Part shown: positions 50,587 to 59,176 of the stretch, one piece after another
Layout of the letters: each line of letters opens with the position of its first letter
Numbering within the stretch: position 1 is the stretch's first letter
NCBI GenBank assembly: GCA_947478805.1
Contig: CANJXQ010000010.1
Coordinates: 1-61,630 of the forward strand
Source of the DNA: Betaproteobacteria bacterium
GTDB taxonomy: Bacteria; Pseudomonadota; Gammaproteobacteria; Burkholderiales; SG8-39
Reading direction: 5' to 3'
Length of the DNA: 61,630 nt
Notes under the pieces: generated by a model
Told to the model about the DNA's origin: nothing
Databases searched by the model: none
The model's input: only the letters and a program-made list of their open reading frames with translations
Translations under genes and position numbers: made by a program

Positions 50587-51393
50587 ATGAATGATCATGT
50601 ACAAGCGCGCTCACTGCCTGACGCCGCCGGGGGCATTGCCAAGCAGAATCTATGGCAACTGATTGCCTGGGGTCTCCTGCTCGCTATCCTGGCAGCCTCC
50701 TGGAAGGGGGCCGACATGCGGCCGGCAGACCTGCTCAAGTATTCCGGCAATATGGCTACCTACGCATCCGACTTCTTTCCACCGGATTTTCGCGAGTGGA
50801 AGGTGTACATCGACGAAATGCTGGTCACCCTGCAGATCGCCATCTGGGGAACGGCGCTGGCAGTCCTGCTCGCCGTGCCCTGCGGGCTGCTCTGCTCGGC
50901 CAACATCGTGCCCTGGTGGGTCTACCAGCCCATGCGCCGGCTGATGGATGCAGCGCGCGCGATCAACGAAATGGTGTTCGCGATGCTCTTCGTCGTCGCC
51001 GTCGGACTCGGCCCATTCGCTGGCGTGCTCGCGCTGTTCATCCACACCACCGGCATCCTCGCCAAGCTGTTCTCCGAAGCCGTCGAAGCCATCGACCCGC
51101 AGCCCGTCGAGGGCATCCGCTCCACCGGAGCCAGCACCCTGGAAGAAGTGGTGTTCGGGGTCATTCCCCAGGTCCTGCCCCTGTGGATCTCCTACACGTT
51201 GTACCGGTTCGAGTCCAATGTCCGCTCCGCAACCGTCGTCGGCATGGTTGGCGCCGGCGGGATCGGGGTCGTGCTCTGGGAAATCATCCGCGGTTTCTAT
51301 TACGCACAAACGTGCGCGGTCATGATCATCATCGTCGTGACGGTCAGCGTGATCGACCTCCTGTCGGCACGCATACGCAAACTGTTTATCTAG
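50587..51393 (+). CDS. phnE: Phosphonate ABC transporter permease
   Basis: Membrane permease of the phosphonate importer. The 268-residue protein has about six helices and the EAA loop [24 protein letters not shown] near residue 180. It is preceded by the phnD terminator and followed by 10 bp then the PhnZ-like gene. Confidence 0.94.
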   Translation: MNDHVQARSLPDAAGGIAKQNLWQLIAWGLLLAILAASWKGADMRPADLLKYSGNMATYASDFFPPDFREWKVYIDEMLVTLQIAIWGTALAVLLAVPCGLLCSANIVPWWVYQPMRRLMDAARAINEMVFAMLFVVAVGLGPFAGVLALFIHTTGILAKLFSEAVEAIDPQPVEGIRSTGASTLEEVVFGVIPQVLPLWISYTLYRFESNVRSATVVGMVGAGGIGVVLWEIIRGFYYAQTCAVMIIIVVTVSVIDLLSARIRKLFI

Positions 51394-51403
51394 GGAGATA
51401 CCA

Positions 51404-51967
51404 ATGAGCCTTTCCATCGAACAAATCGTGGCACTATTCGAGGAACGCGGCAGCAATCAGTATGGCGCGGAGGCAGTCAGCCAGATTGAGCATGCGCTGC
51501 AATGCGCCGCCCACGCCGAGCGCGCGCAGGTACCGCCGACCCTCGTCACGGCCGCGCTGTTGCACGATCTTGGCCACCTGCTGCACTCCCTCGGCGACGA
51601 CCCGGCGGCACAGGGCGTGGACGACGTCCATCAGTTCATCGCACTTCCCTTCCTGCGCAATCTGTTTCCGGAAGCCGTGCTGTCCCCCATACGGCTGCAC
51701 GTGGACGCCAAGCGCTACCTGTGCGCCGTCGAGCCCGGTTACTGGGAAGCGTTGTCGCCGGCGTCAAAGCGCAGCCTCGAATTACAGGGGGGTATCTACT
51801 CGCCAGCCGAGGCGCAATGCTTCATGGACCAGCCGTTCGCGCAAGACTCGGTTTTGCTGCGCCGCTGGGACGATACCGCCAAACTACCGGGATTGAAAAC
51901 GCCTTCACTGTCGCACTTTGCCGGGGCCATGCAAAAGAGCCAACTCACGCTGGAGACGATAGGCTAG
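51404..51967 (+). CDS. phnZ: PhnZ-like HD-domain mixed-valent di-iron oxygenase
   Basis: A 187-residue HD-domain protein matching the phosphonate-degradation HD family. PhnZ oxidatively cleaves the C-P bond of 2-amino-1-hydroxyethylphosphonate. The expected ligands are all visible: H30, H54-D55, H58, H76, H99 and D156 or D157, plus the substrate-site Tyr/Glu (Y20, E23) and K103, with an offset of about 4 from PhnZ as I recall it. The usual partner PhnY (2-oxoglutarate hydroxylase) is not in the window. It shares the phnCDE operon. Its end overlaps the convergent DUF1045 gene by 23 bp. Confidence 0.82.
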   Translation: MSLSIEQIVALFEERGSNQYGAEAVSQIEHALQCAAHAERAQVPPTLVTAALLHDLGHLLHSLGDDPAAQGVDDVHQFIALPFLRNLFPEAVLSPIRLHVDAKRYLCAVEPGYWEALSPASKRSLELQGGIYSPAEAQCFMDQPFAQDSVLLRRWDDTAKLPGLKTPSLSHFAGAMQKSQLTLETIG

Positions 51968-52724
51968 CCTCGCTCATCGCGTACTCCCGCACGCTGCCGT
52001 CGAATCCGAACCGGCGCGTCAGCCGGAACGGCGCGCCGCGCGCCGGCTCCTCGAAGACGCAGAGTGCATCGACCAGCAACGGCGACGCATTCAGGTGATC
52101 AATCCTTGGCCGCAGCCATTCGATCAAGCCCGCCTCTTCCCCGAGAAAAAGGCTGCGGGTCAGTGTCATATGGAACCGCCACTCGTCCAGCACATAGGGA
52201 TAGCCCCAGTGCGCAAGCAAGGCGTCCTGCCTTGCACTCAAATTCGCACCGCGGCGACGCGCCAACTCCTGCTCCCCCAGGCGCTTGCGAAGCGGATCCA
52301 GTTCCTCGACGCAGGCCTGTGCAAGCTCCTGCAATTGCGCGGTGACCGTGCGGGGACACAACGCAATGAAGCTCCCGAGGCGAGTCGCCTCCAGTCGGCC
52401 GAGTGCAAAAGACGTCTGCTGGCAGGCCAGCGCGGACACCGCCGCATGGAAATCGGCCCGACTGCAACCAGCCACCAATTCAAAGGGCGGCTTCAGGGTG
52501 GCATGAAAGCCGTATCGCCCAGGATCGGCAGTCAAGTCCGCAATTTCCACCGCTGAAACAGCGGGAATCCGCGGCTGCACACATGCAAGGCCGCTGATCG
52601 GGTCTCGGCCCAGCCACTTGCAGCCGAAGTCCCACCATTCGCTGTCCCGGGGCGGCGCGAAATACACGGCGTACCGGAACGAGCCTTCCGGTACGCCTGC
52701 CGTTCCGGCATCACGGCTCGTCAT
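51945..52724 (-). CDS. Phosphonate-metabolism 2H phosphoesterase (DUF1045)
   Basis: A 259-residue protein of the phosphonate-associated DUF1045 family, which has a 2H phosphoesterase fold. Two histidine motifs are seen: GFHATLKPPFEL near residue 75 and RFHMTLTRSLFL near residue 195. Members usually sit in C-P lyase operons. A role in opening the cyclic phosphate product (the PhnP step) is a reasonable inference. ATG at 52724 is 14 bp after phnM; an in-frame TTG overlapping the phnM stop is possible. A 12-bp perfect inverted repeat lies in its first 60 bp. Confidence 0.82.
   Translation of the reverse strand: MTSRDAGTAGVPEGSFRYAVYFAPPRDSEWWDFGCKWLGRDPISGLACVQPRIPAVSAVEIADLTADPGRYGFHATLKPPFELVAGCSRADFHAAVSALACQQTSFALGRLEATRLGSFIALCPRTVTAQLQELAQACVEELDPLRKRLGEQELARRRGANLSARQDALLAHWGYPYVLDEWRFHMTLTRSLFLGEEAGLIEWLRPRIDHLNASPLLVDALCVFEEPARGAPFRLTRRFGFDGSVREYAMSEASLSSPA
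52668..52697. repeat. Perfect 12-bp inverted repeat inside the 5' end of DUF1045
   Basis: GGCGTACCGGAA (52668-52679) and TTCCGGTACGCC (52686-52697) with a 6-nt loop. It would form a stable hairpin in the mRNA about 30-55 nt after the start codon. Confidence 0.85.
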
Positions 52725-52738
52725 GTTCAACCGCTTTC

Positions 52739-53908
52739 TCAATGCAAGGCAAGATGCCGCGACACATGGCGTGCCTTCCCGCGCACGATCGTCGCGACGA
52801 CGCGCGGCATCTCGGGCTGCGAATCATCCACCAGGATGAGGTCCGCGCGCTGGCCGGCGGCAATCTCGCCGCGATCCCGAAGACCCGCCGCCCGCGCCGG
52901 GTTGCGCGACACCAGGCGCCAAGCCTCGGCCAGGGGCGCGATGCCCGCATTCGCCAACAGGAAAGGCGCGGCCAGCAGGGCCGGATAGAAATAATCGGAT
53001 GCGAGCACGGTGCAGATGCCCTCGCCGACCATGTCGGCGGCTCGCACGCCATTGATGTGGCTGCCGCCGCGCACGACATTGGGCGCCCCCATGATCACTG
53101 CGTTGTCGAGTTCTCGCGCCGCGAGCGCCGCTTCGCGCCCCATGGGGAACTCCGCGATGCGGCATCCCAATGACTGGTAGCGCCGGCGATCCTCCGGCGA
53201 CGTGTCGTCGTGCGAGGCCATGGGCACATCACGCAACGAAGCGGCCTTGGAGAGTCGCTGCACCGCAGCCGGCACCTCATCGCCGCGCTCGCGTGACGCC
53301 TCAAGGATCTCGCGAAAACGCGACACGCTGACGCCGGCCCGCTCCGCGTACTTGGCGATTCGACCATGATCGTCCAGCTTGCGAGCGATGCCCGGCAGGT
53401 GATCGTTGAAGGCCAGGAAATCGACGTGTCCAGACTGCAGCCAGCCAATGACCTCCTCCACTGCCTCGAGATTGTGGTTCTCGAAGCGCAGGTGGACACG
53501 ATTATCGGCGCCGAACAGGTCCTCGGTTCGCGCGCAGGCAATGTGCTGCACCAGCGCTCGCGCAGTATCGATGCCGCGCAACCCGCCTTCCCATGAACAG
53601 GTGATGCCGTGAAATGCAGTCGTGATCCCATTGGAGAGCAGCTGTCGATCGGTATCGGCCATGGCCATCGCCAGCGGAAACTGCGCCTCCGGCCGCGGCG
53701 CCATCTGGCGCTCGAAGGCATCGCCGTGAATATCAACAATGCCCGGAAGCACGAGCATCCCGTTTGCATTGAGGCTGCCCCGGGCTTGCCCCCCGCCAAT
53801 GTCGGCAATGTGACCACCGTCGAACCGGATGTCGGTGACTGTGAAACTGCCATCCGCAAGCAACACCCTGCCACCAGCCACTCCTGTTATTTCCGACACG
53901 CCGCTCAT
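52739..53908 (-). CDS. phnM: Alpha-D-ribose 1-methylphosphonate 5-triphosphate diphosphatase
   Basis: C-P lyase pathway amidohydrolase that removes pyrophosphate from the triphosphate intermediate. The 389-residue product has VLPGIVDIHGDAFERQMAPRP (HGD metal site), FHGITCSWEGG, DFLAFNDHLPG, MASHDDTSPE and HINGVRAADM. It is the first gene of a phnM-DUF1045 operon, separate from the phnGHI operon 6 kb away. A PHO box lies 32 bp before its ATG. Confidence 0.94.
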   Translation of the reverse strand: MSGVSEITGVAGGRVLLADGSFTVTDIRFDGGHIADIGGGQARGSLNANGMLVLPGIVDIHGDAFERQMAPRPEAQFPLAMAMADTDRQLLSNGITTAFHGITCSWEGGLRGIDTARALVQHIACARTEDLFGADNRVHLRFENHNLEAVEEVIGWLQSGHVDFLAFNDHLPGIARKLDDHGRIAKYAERAGVSVSRFREILEASRERGDEVPAAVQRLSKAASLRDVPMASHDDTSPEDRRRYQSLGCRIAEFPMGREAALAARELDNAVIMGAPNVVRGGSHINGVRAADMVGEGICTVLASDYFYPALLAAPFLLANAGIAPLAEAWRLVSRNPARAAGLRDRGEIAAGQRADLILVDDSQPEMPRVVATIVRGKARHVSRHLALH

Positions 53909-53939
53909 CGATATGCATCCGCCAAAAGTAGACCAGCCT

Positions 53940-53957
53940 ATGGCAAGGCGGTTACAG
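53940..53957 (-). promoter_or_regulatory. PHO box upstream of phnM
   Basis: Minus strand CTGTAAC-CGCC-TTGCCAT, 11-nt register, 32 bp before the phnM start codon. Confidence 0.7.
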
Positions 53958-54128
53958 GAATATTTCGCGGATCCTCAAGAATGTCCTTCACGCCGTTGCG
54001 AAACGGTTTTTTGGGTCCCTTGTCAGGAAATGTGCACAACTGCAGCAGGCCCCCCCTGGCGTTGACATGGCAGTGGCGCGTGGCGCCTCCTGAATCAACC
54101 AATCGCCCATTGCGTGGCGCGCAGGGCT

Positions 54129-57020
54129 TTATTTGGCGGCCTCGCGGGCAAGTGTACCCCGCGGCGAGGCCATGACAAGACGCTGCACGACATCGCAGAA
54201 ATCTTCCACAGCGTCTGCCTTGAAAATGAGCTCCCTCACGCCAGCCGCTCCCGCCTGGCACTGCAAGTCCTCATCGATAAACCCCGATGCCACTGCGACC
54301 GGAAGGTCGGCACGTATGGCCCTCACTTCGCGCGCAATATCCAGCCCCGACATCCCCGGCATGTTGTAGTCGGTAACCACCAGCCGGAATGCGTGAGCGT
54401 TCGCGCGCAATGCCGCGAGCGCCGCCGCCTGGTCGACGTAGGAGCAGACACTGTAGCCTCGACGTTCTAGCAGGCGTTTGACAAGCGACACCATGGATTC
54501 GTCATCGTCGAGGTACAGGATGCGCTCCCCTGATCCCCGTACCTCGCTCGCCTTGCCTTCCTCAGGACACGTTTCATCCGCAGCACTCTGGGCAACAGGA
54601 AAATAGATTACAAAGCTGGCCCCTTGGCCCGGTTCGCTCTTGGCTTCGATCACGCCCTCATGACCCTCGACGATGCCGTGGACTACCGCGAGGCCCAGCC
54701 CAGTTCCTTCGTCTACCGCCTTGGTGGTAAAGAAGGGCTCGAAAATTCGCGCCAAAACCGCCTTGTCGATGCCGGGGCCCGTGTCCGAAACCCGCACGCG
54801 CACGGCGCGCCCTGGCCGTACCGCGCACATTGCACGCAGTCCCGAATGCGCCTCGGCCATCGCTTGATCGAGCATCACGGAATACAGGCAGATGTCGATT
54901 CGGCCGGGCTGGCTTCCGATCGCCTGCATGGCGTTTGTGGCCAGATTGATGATGACCTGCTGAATCTGGGTCGCATCGGCCAGCACGGCGGGCACATCAG
55001 ATGCGCACTGGATATTGAGGCTCAGGCGCGCAGGCAGCGTGGCGCGCAGCAAGCGCCCCGCCTCCTCGACAATCGGGTTGAGGGTGATGGGCTTTCGAAC
55101 CGCCGGCTGCCTTCTGCTGAAGGAGAGTATCTGGCGCACCAGTTCGCGCCCGCGCCGGGCAGCTTTGGTGATCTCCTCCAGGCTTTCCTGGGCCTGCGCA
55201 TTGTCTGGCACGTCCTGTCGCACGAGTTCGGCGTTACCCAGTACCGTGGCAATGATGTTGTTGAAGTCGTGCGCAATGCCCCCGGCCAGTGTTCCCACCG
55301 CCTGCATTTTCTGTGATTCACGCAACTGCGCCTCCAGAGAGGCCTGGCGCTCCTCGGCGCGTTTGCGGGGGGTGATGTTCTCGTGACAGATCACCACGCC
55401 GGGCCACGATCCCTGCAGGGGAGTAACCCACAGGCGGAACCATCGCTGCTCCCTGGGAGAATGGCAGGGATAGTCAAGAATGTATTCGCGTCGCTCGCCG
55501 CCAAGTACGCCAATGATTCCGCTCCAGGCAGCCGACGCCTCTTCGCCCAAGGGTGCCCCCGCCGCCGGTTGGCATACATCAAGGTAGTTCACCCCCACGG
55601 GATTCACGACCGTCTCCGATGCGCCGTTCTCCCGGGCGAACTCCCGCCAGGCGCTGTTGACCGCCATGATCACGCCGTTCTGTTCAAGCACTGCGACCTG
55701 CTCGCTCAGCGAGTTGAGCACGGAAACATTGAAGGCCTCACTTTCGCGAAGGCGCCTCTCGCTCATGTCACGCATGTGCTCGAGGCGCTTGCGCTCGGAA
55801 ATGTCCTGGAGAATCGTGGAGACGCCGACAATGTTCCCGGCGGAATCCTTGATCGGGGAATGACTCGACAGCACCGGGATCACCTGTCCGTCCTTGGTCC
55901 GGCGTTCCGACTCCCTTGTCGTTTTTTCCCCGCGCAGCACGCTTTCGTTGATCTCTTTCAGCCGGCTCTTCCGACCTCCCACAAGAACGAAGTGGGACGC
56001 CTGGCCAATCGCCTCTGCGGCGGAATAGCCGAGCATCTTCTCCGCACCGGCGTTCCAGGTCAATATCCTCCCGTCGAGGGAGCGGCTGTAGATGGCATCG
56101 TTGGAGTTTTCGACGATGGCTCCAAGCTGGGCGCGCGAGGCCTCGGCATCAATGCTCTCGGTGATGTCCTGGCAGTAGCCGACCCATTCGCGAACGCTTC
56201 CTTGCGCCCCGAAGACCGGCGCGCCGCGCACCCTCATGTGCCGCCACTCGCCGTCGAAACGGCGCATTCGAACGTTGACTTCGTAGGTCACGCGATTGGC
56301 GACCGCGCGCGACACGATTCCCTCCACCTTCGCGCGATCCTGCGGATGGACCGCTTTGCCCCAGGATCCGCCGGTGATCTCGGCACAGGATTGCCCGGTG
56401 AAGTTACGCCAGCTGAGGTTGTCGCCGATGCCCTCCCCGCCTGCATCGACGTTCCAGACCACTTCGGCGGAGGCCGCCACCAACGTGCGAAAGCGTTCCT
56501 CGCTCTCCCTCAGGGCGGACACGTTGCGCTCGGTGATCATCCTGAGCAGCTCATTGGCATTGCCGATACCCAGGTAACGACCCTGGTCGGTAATCAGGAA
56601 TCCGCTGCCGATGCCCTGGCCGGAGCTGTCGAGGATTATCTGCGCCACCTCCATCGCGGCACGGTCGTGCTCGACCATGATCGCATCACCGCTCTCGAAC
56701 TCGTCCATTCCCAGCAGCTCGATGATGCTTCGCGAACCGTAGATATCCAGCGCGTAGAGCCTGCCGAAGAATTCGATGTACTGCTTGCGCTCCACCAATG
56801 CGACCGGAATGTTCGAGGCGTCGACGACCGGCAGCGCGAAGAGACTGCGGTCACCGAGAAATCGGGCCAGTGCGCTCTTGCAACGATCGGTGGTTCTGAT
56901 TGGCGGGAGGAAATGGGCCAGCTGTCCGACAGTGGATGCGTGAAGCGCCAGGCATTCCCTCATGTTGGCGGAACGACTGTCACGCCCGTTGCGCTGGGCG
57001 GAGAAGGGAATGATCGACAT
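54129..57020 (-). CDS. Hybrid sensor histidine kinase (CBS-like, PAS x3, HisKA, HATPase, REC)
   Basis: A 963-residue cytoplasmic kinase. A CBS-like module at about 25-165 precedes three PAS domains (about 170-290, 295-410, 420-555), HisKA with the phospho-acceptor H584 in LAGGIAHDFNNII, HATPase with the N-box NLATNAMQAIG and G-boxes, and a C-terminal receiver (about 840-955) whose acceptor Asp is in VVTDYNMPGM. No transmembrane helix is visible, so the signal is probably internal. A PHO box precedes it. The CBS-like module resembles that of the EAL-CBS-GGDEF neighbour. Output partner unknown. Confidence 0.87.
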   Translation of the reverse strand: MSIIPFSAQRNGRDSRSANMRECLALHASTVGQLAHFLPPIRTTDRCKSALARFLGDRSLFALPVVDASNIPVALVERKQYIEFFGRLYALDIYGSRSIIELLGMDEFESGDAIMVEHDRAAMEVAQIILDSSGQGIGSGFLITDQGRYLGIGNANELLRMITERNVSALRESEERFRTLVAASAEVVWNVDAGGEGIGDNLSWRNFTGQSCAEITGGSWGKAVHPQDRAKVEGIVSRAVANRVTYEVNVRMRRFDGEWRHMRVRGAPVFGAQGSVREWVGYCQDITESIDAEASRAQLGAIVENSNDAIYSRSLDGRILTWNAGAEKMLGYSAAEAIGQASHFVLVGGRKSRLKEINESVLRGEKTTRESERRTKDGQVIPVLSSHSPIKDSAGNIVGVSTILQDISERKRLEHMRDMSERRLRESEAFNVSVLNSLSEQVAVLEQNGVIMAVNSAWREFARENGASETVVNPVGVNYLDVCQPAAGAPLGEEASAAWSGIIGVLGGERREYILDYPCHSPREQRWFRLWVTPLQGSWPGVVICHENITPRKRAEERQASLEAQLRESQKMQAVGTLAGGIAHDFNNIIATVLGNAELVRQDVPDNAQAQESLEEITKAARRGRELVRQILSFSRRQPAVRKPITLNPIVEEAGRLLRATLPARLSLNIQCASDVPAVLADATQIQQVIINLATNAMQAIGSQPGRIDICLYSVMLDQAMAEAHSGLRAMCAVRPGRAVRVRVSDTGPGIDKAVLARIFEPFFTTKAVDEGTGLGLAVVHGIVEGHEGVIEAKSEPGQGASFVIYFPVAQSAADETCPEEGKASEVRGSGERILYLDDDESMVSLVKRLLERRGYSVCSYVDQAAALAALRANAHAFRLVVTDYNMPGMSGLDIAREVRAIRADLPVAVASGFIDEDLQCQAGAAGVRELIFKADAVEDFCDVVQRLVMASPRGTLAREAAK

Positions 57021-57144
57021 CGATGATTCGGAGGGCCAATTGATCAGGATGCGGGCGAGGACAGGCGCTGGAGGCCGTCTGGAGAAATGCCTGGGTCAAT
57101 ACTTCCCGGCGGCATTGGGCGTTGCATGATATTGCTTGCCCTAT

Positions 57145-57162
57145 GTGACATTACGGTGAAAG
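57145..57162 (-). promoter_or_regulatory. PHO box upstream of the hybrid histidine kinase
   Basis: Minus strand CTTTCAC-CGTA-ATGTCAC, 11-nt register, about 125 bp before the kinase start. Confidence 0.75.
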
Positions 57163-57228
57163 TTGATCGCATGCCACGCCAAATCTCCTCTCCCGCATAA
57201 GCGCCGCCGCAAGCGAGTGCGCGATGAA

Positions 57229-59034
57229 TTACGCGGTTTGCCACTCCGACGACTGAAGTTCAGCGCCCGCCCTGCGCTGCGCAACGTGAAAGCCGCCCTT
57301 TGCGAGCTTGGCCATCCGCTTGGCATCCGTTGCGGCCGTGGCAACGTCCTCCGGGCGATGAAAGTCCCCTGCCTCCACCCTTACCGCGCCGCCGAATACC
57401 GTGGTGAGCGGAAAAGTGCATGGATTGCCGCGCCGGTCCTCGGATGTGATGTAGCCGCAGTCGCGCGCTTCCTGGTCGAAGAGATCGAGTGCCCGCCCAT
57501 TGAAGTCGGAGAGAATGCCCATGCAGCGCTCTGCCCAGTCCTCGCTCTGGAACAGCACCACGAAGTCGTCGCCGCCCACATGCCCGACAAAGTCATGCTG
57601 CGGATCACAAAAGGAAACGAGCGTGGCGGCGAGCATTCTGATCATCTCGTCGCCGCGCCAGAAGCCGTACACATCATTGAAGGGCTTGAAATTGGCCAGA
57701 TCGAAATAGCACGCGGCAAAGCGCGAGCGGCGGGCGAGCAGTCGGCCGATGTGCGTGCAGATTGGAATATTTCCCGGCAACGAAGTGAGCGGGTTGGCGT
57801 GGCGCGCGGCCTCGATGCGGAACTCCGTCAGCGCGCGGACCACCTGTTCGCCCGTGGCGAGGCCGGCGTAGTGGCCGACCTGGCTGAGAATGAAACCATC
57901 GACGAGGTAGCGCTGGTCTTCCCCTTTCATCAGTTCGAATACCGATTCTACCGGCGTGCCGCACTCCACGACCAGTGGGGAATCGTTCATGAAAAGGGTG
58001 CACGGCCTGCGGCCGAAGAGCTCGCGCTGATAAGGCCGGCCCAGCGCGTTCTGGAAGGAAAGGCGGTTGATGAGCCCCACCGGTTTTCCATCAGATACGA
58101 TTGCAATGGCGTGGACGTTGCCGAGCTTGTTTAGGATCCGCTCAAGTTCCACCACGGTGGACGTCGCCTCCACGGCGTCCCGCTTGATGAGGAAACGCTC
58201 GGCGATCGCACCGCCGGCATGGGCCGCTCTGGCTTCAGGCAACACCGCGATCTTGGAGGATTTCAGGGCCTTGGATACCAGCGTGGGAATGCAGTTGCTC
58301 GGTTCGGCGGCCGGCCGGCCGATGAGGTAGCCCTGGCCGAACTTGACGCCCATGTCGCGCACCACAGCCAGCTCTGCCGCCTCTTCGATGCCCTCGGCGA
58401 TGAGGGCGGTCTGGAAGCGTTCCGCGACGTACAGGTACACACGCAGTATCTCCAGGTGCTCGTTGCTCTTGTGGATGCCCTGCACGAAGTGCTTGTCTAC
58501 CTTCACATAGTCGGGCTTGAGCAGGGTCCATTGCTTGAGACTTGAGTGTCCGTCGCCGAAGTCGTCGAGCGCCAGCCCCACCCCCAGCGCGCGCATCGGT
58601 GCAAGCGCTGCCTTGAGTTCGACATCGGAGGCCACGCGCACATGCTCTGTCAGTTCAATCACGATTCGGTTTGGCAACAGGCCGGTCCGGCGGGCGAACT
58701 GCATGCGGTCGCCCAATTCGCCCGGCTTGAGGCTGAGCAGCGCCGCCGCACTCAGGTTGATGAAGATCTTCCCAGGCATGTTTCTGCGCGCGAATTCGCG
58801 CATTGCGGCAAAACAACAATGCAACTCCAGCTCCAATTCGCAGCCCTCGGCCCGCGCGGCGGCAAACAGCTGGTCGGGCCGCTCGAACGGCGAACCCTCG
58901 GGACCGCGAATAAGGCTCTCGTAGGCGAAGACTTCGGCGCTTTGCAGGCTGCAAATCGGCTGGAAGAACGGCCTCAGGCTGCGCGCCGCCATCAGGCCGC
59001 GCGTACCAAACTCAATGGGACCTGCAGACTTCAT
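57229..59034 (-). CDS. EAL-CBS-GGDEF c-di-GMP signalling protein
   Basis: A 601-residue protein with an N-terminal EAL phosphodiesterase domain (about 15-255), a central CBS-like pair (about 275-395) and a C-terminal GGDEF domain (about 430-600). EAL catalytic residues look complete: Y-E39-SLIR, INLSA, ELTEH, LALDDFGDG, YVKVDKHFV and IAEGIEEAAE. The cyclase signature reads GGDDF, not GGDEF, so cyclase activity may be weak or lost. ATG at 59034 is preceded by AGGAG; the frame extends 23 residues further. It follows the 7-TM gene by about 140 bp. Confidence 0.9.
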   Translation of the reverse strand: MKSAGPIEFGTRGLMAARSLRPFFQPICSLQSAEVFAYESLIRGPEGSPFERPDQLFAAARAEGCELELELHCCFAAMREFARRNMPGKIFINLSAAALLSLKPGELGDRMQFARRTGLLPNRIVIELTEHVRVASDVELKAALAPMRALGVGLALDDFGDGHSSLKQWTLLKPDYVKVDKHFVQGIHKSNEHLEILRVYLYVAERFQTALIAEGIEEAAELAVVRDMGVKFGQGYLIGRPAAEPSNCIPTLVSKALKSSKIAVLPEARAAHAGGAIAERFLIKRDAVEATSTVVELERILNKLGNVHAIAIVSDGKPVGLINRLSFQNALGRPYQRELFGRRPCTLFMNDSPLVVECGTPVESVFELMKGEDQRYLVDGFILSQVGHYAGLATGEQVVRALTEFRIEAARHANPLTSLPGNIPICTHIGRLLARRSRFAACYFDLANFKPFNDVYGFWRGDEMIRMLAATLVSFCDPQHDFVGHVGGDDFVVLFQSEDWAERCMGILSDFNGRALDLFDQEARDCGYITSEDRRGNPCTFPLTTVFGGAVRVEAGDFHRPEDVATAATDAKRMAKLAKGGFHVAQRRAGAELQSSEWQTA

Positions 59035-59176
59035 GGCATGCTCCTCGACGATCATTGAAAGGGCTGCGGCCACGAACGCAAGGTATTTGCACCGTGGCTG
59101 CAACGGCTATCGGCAAGGGTGCGCGTCGATTAAGAGGTCAAAATAAATAAAACCATGTAATCCAATCGTCACATTG

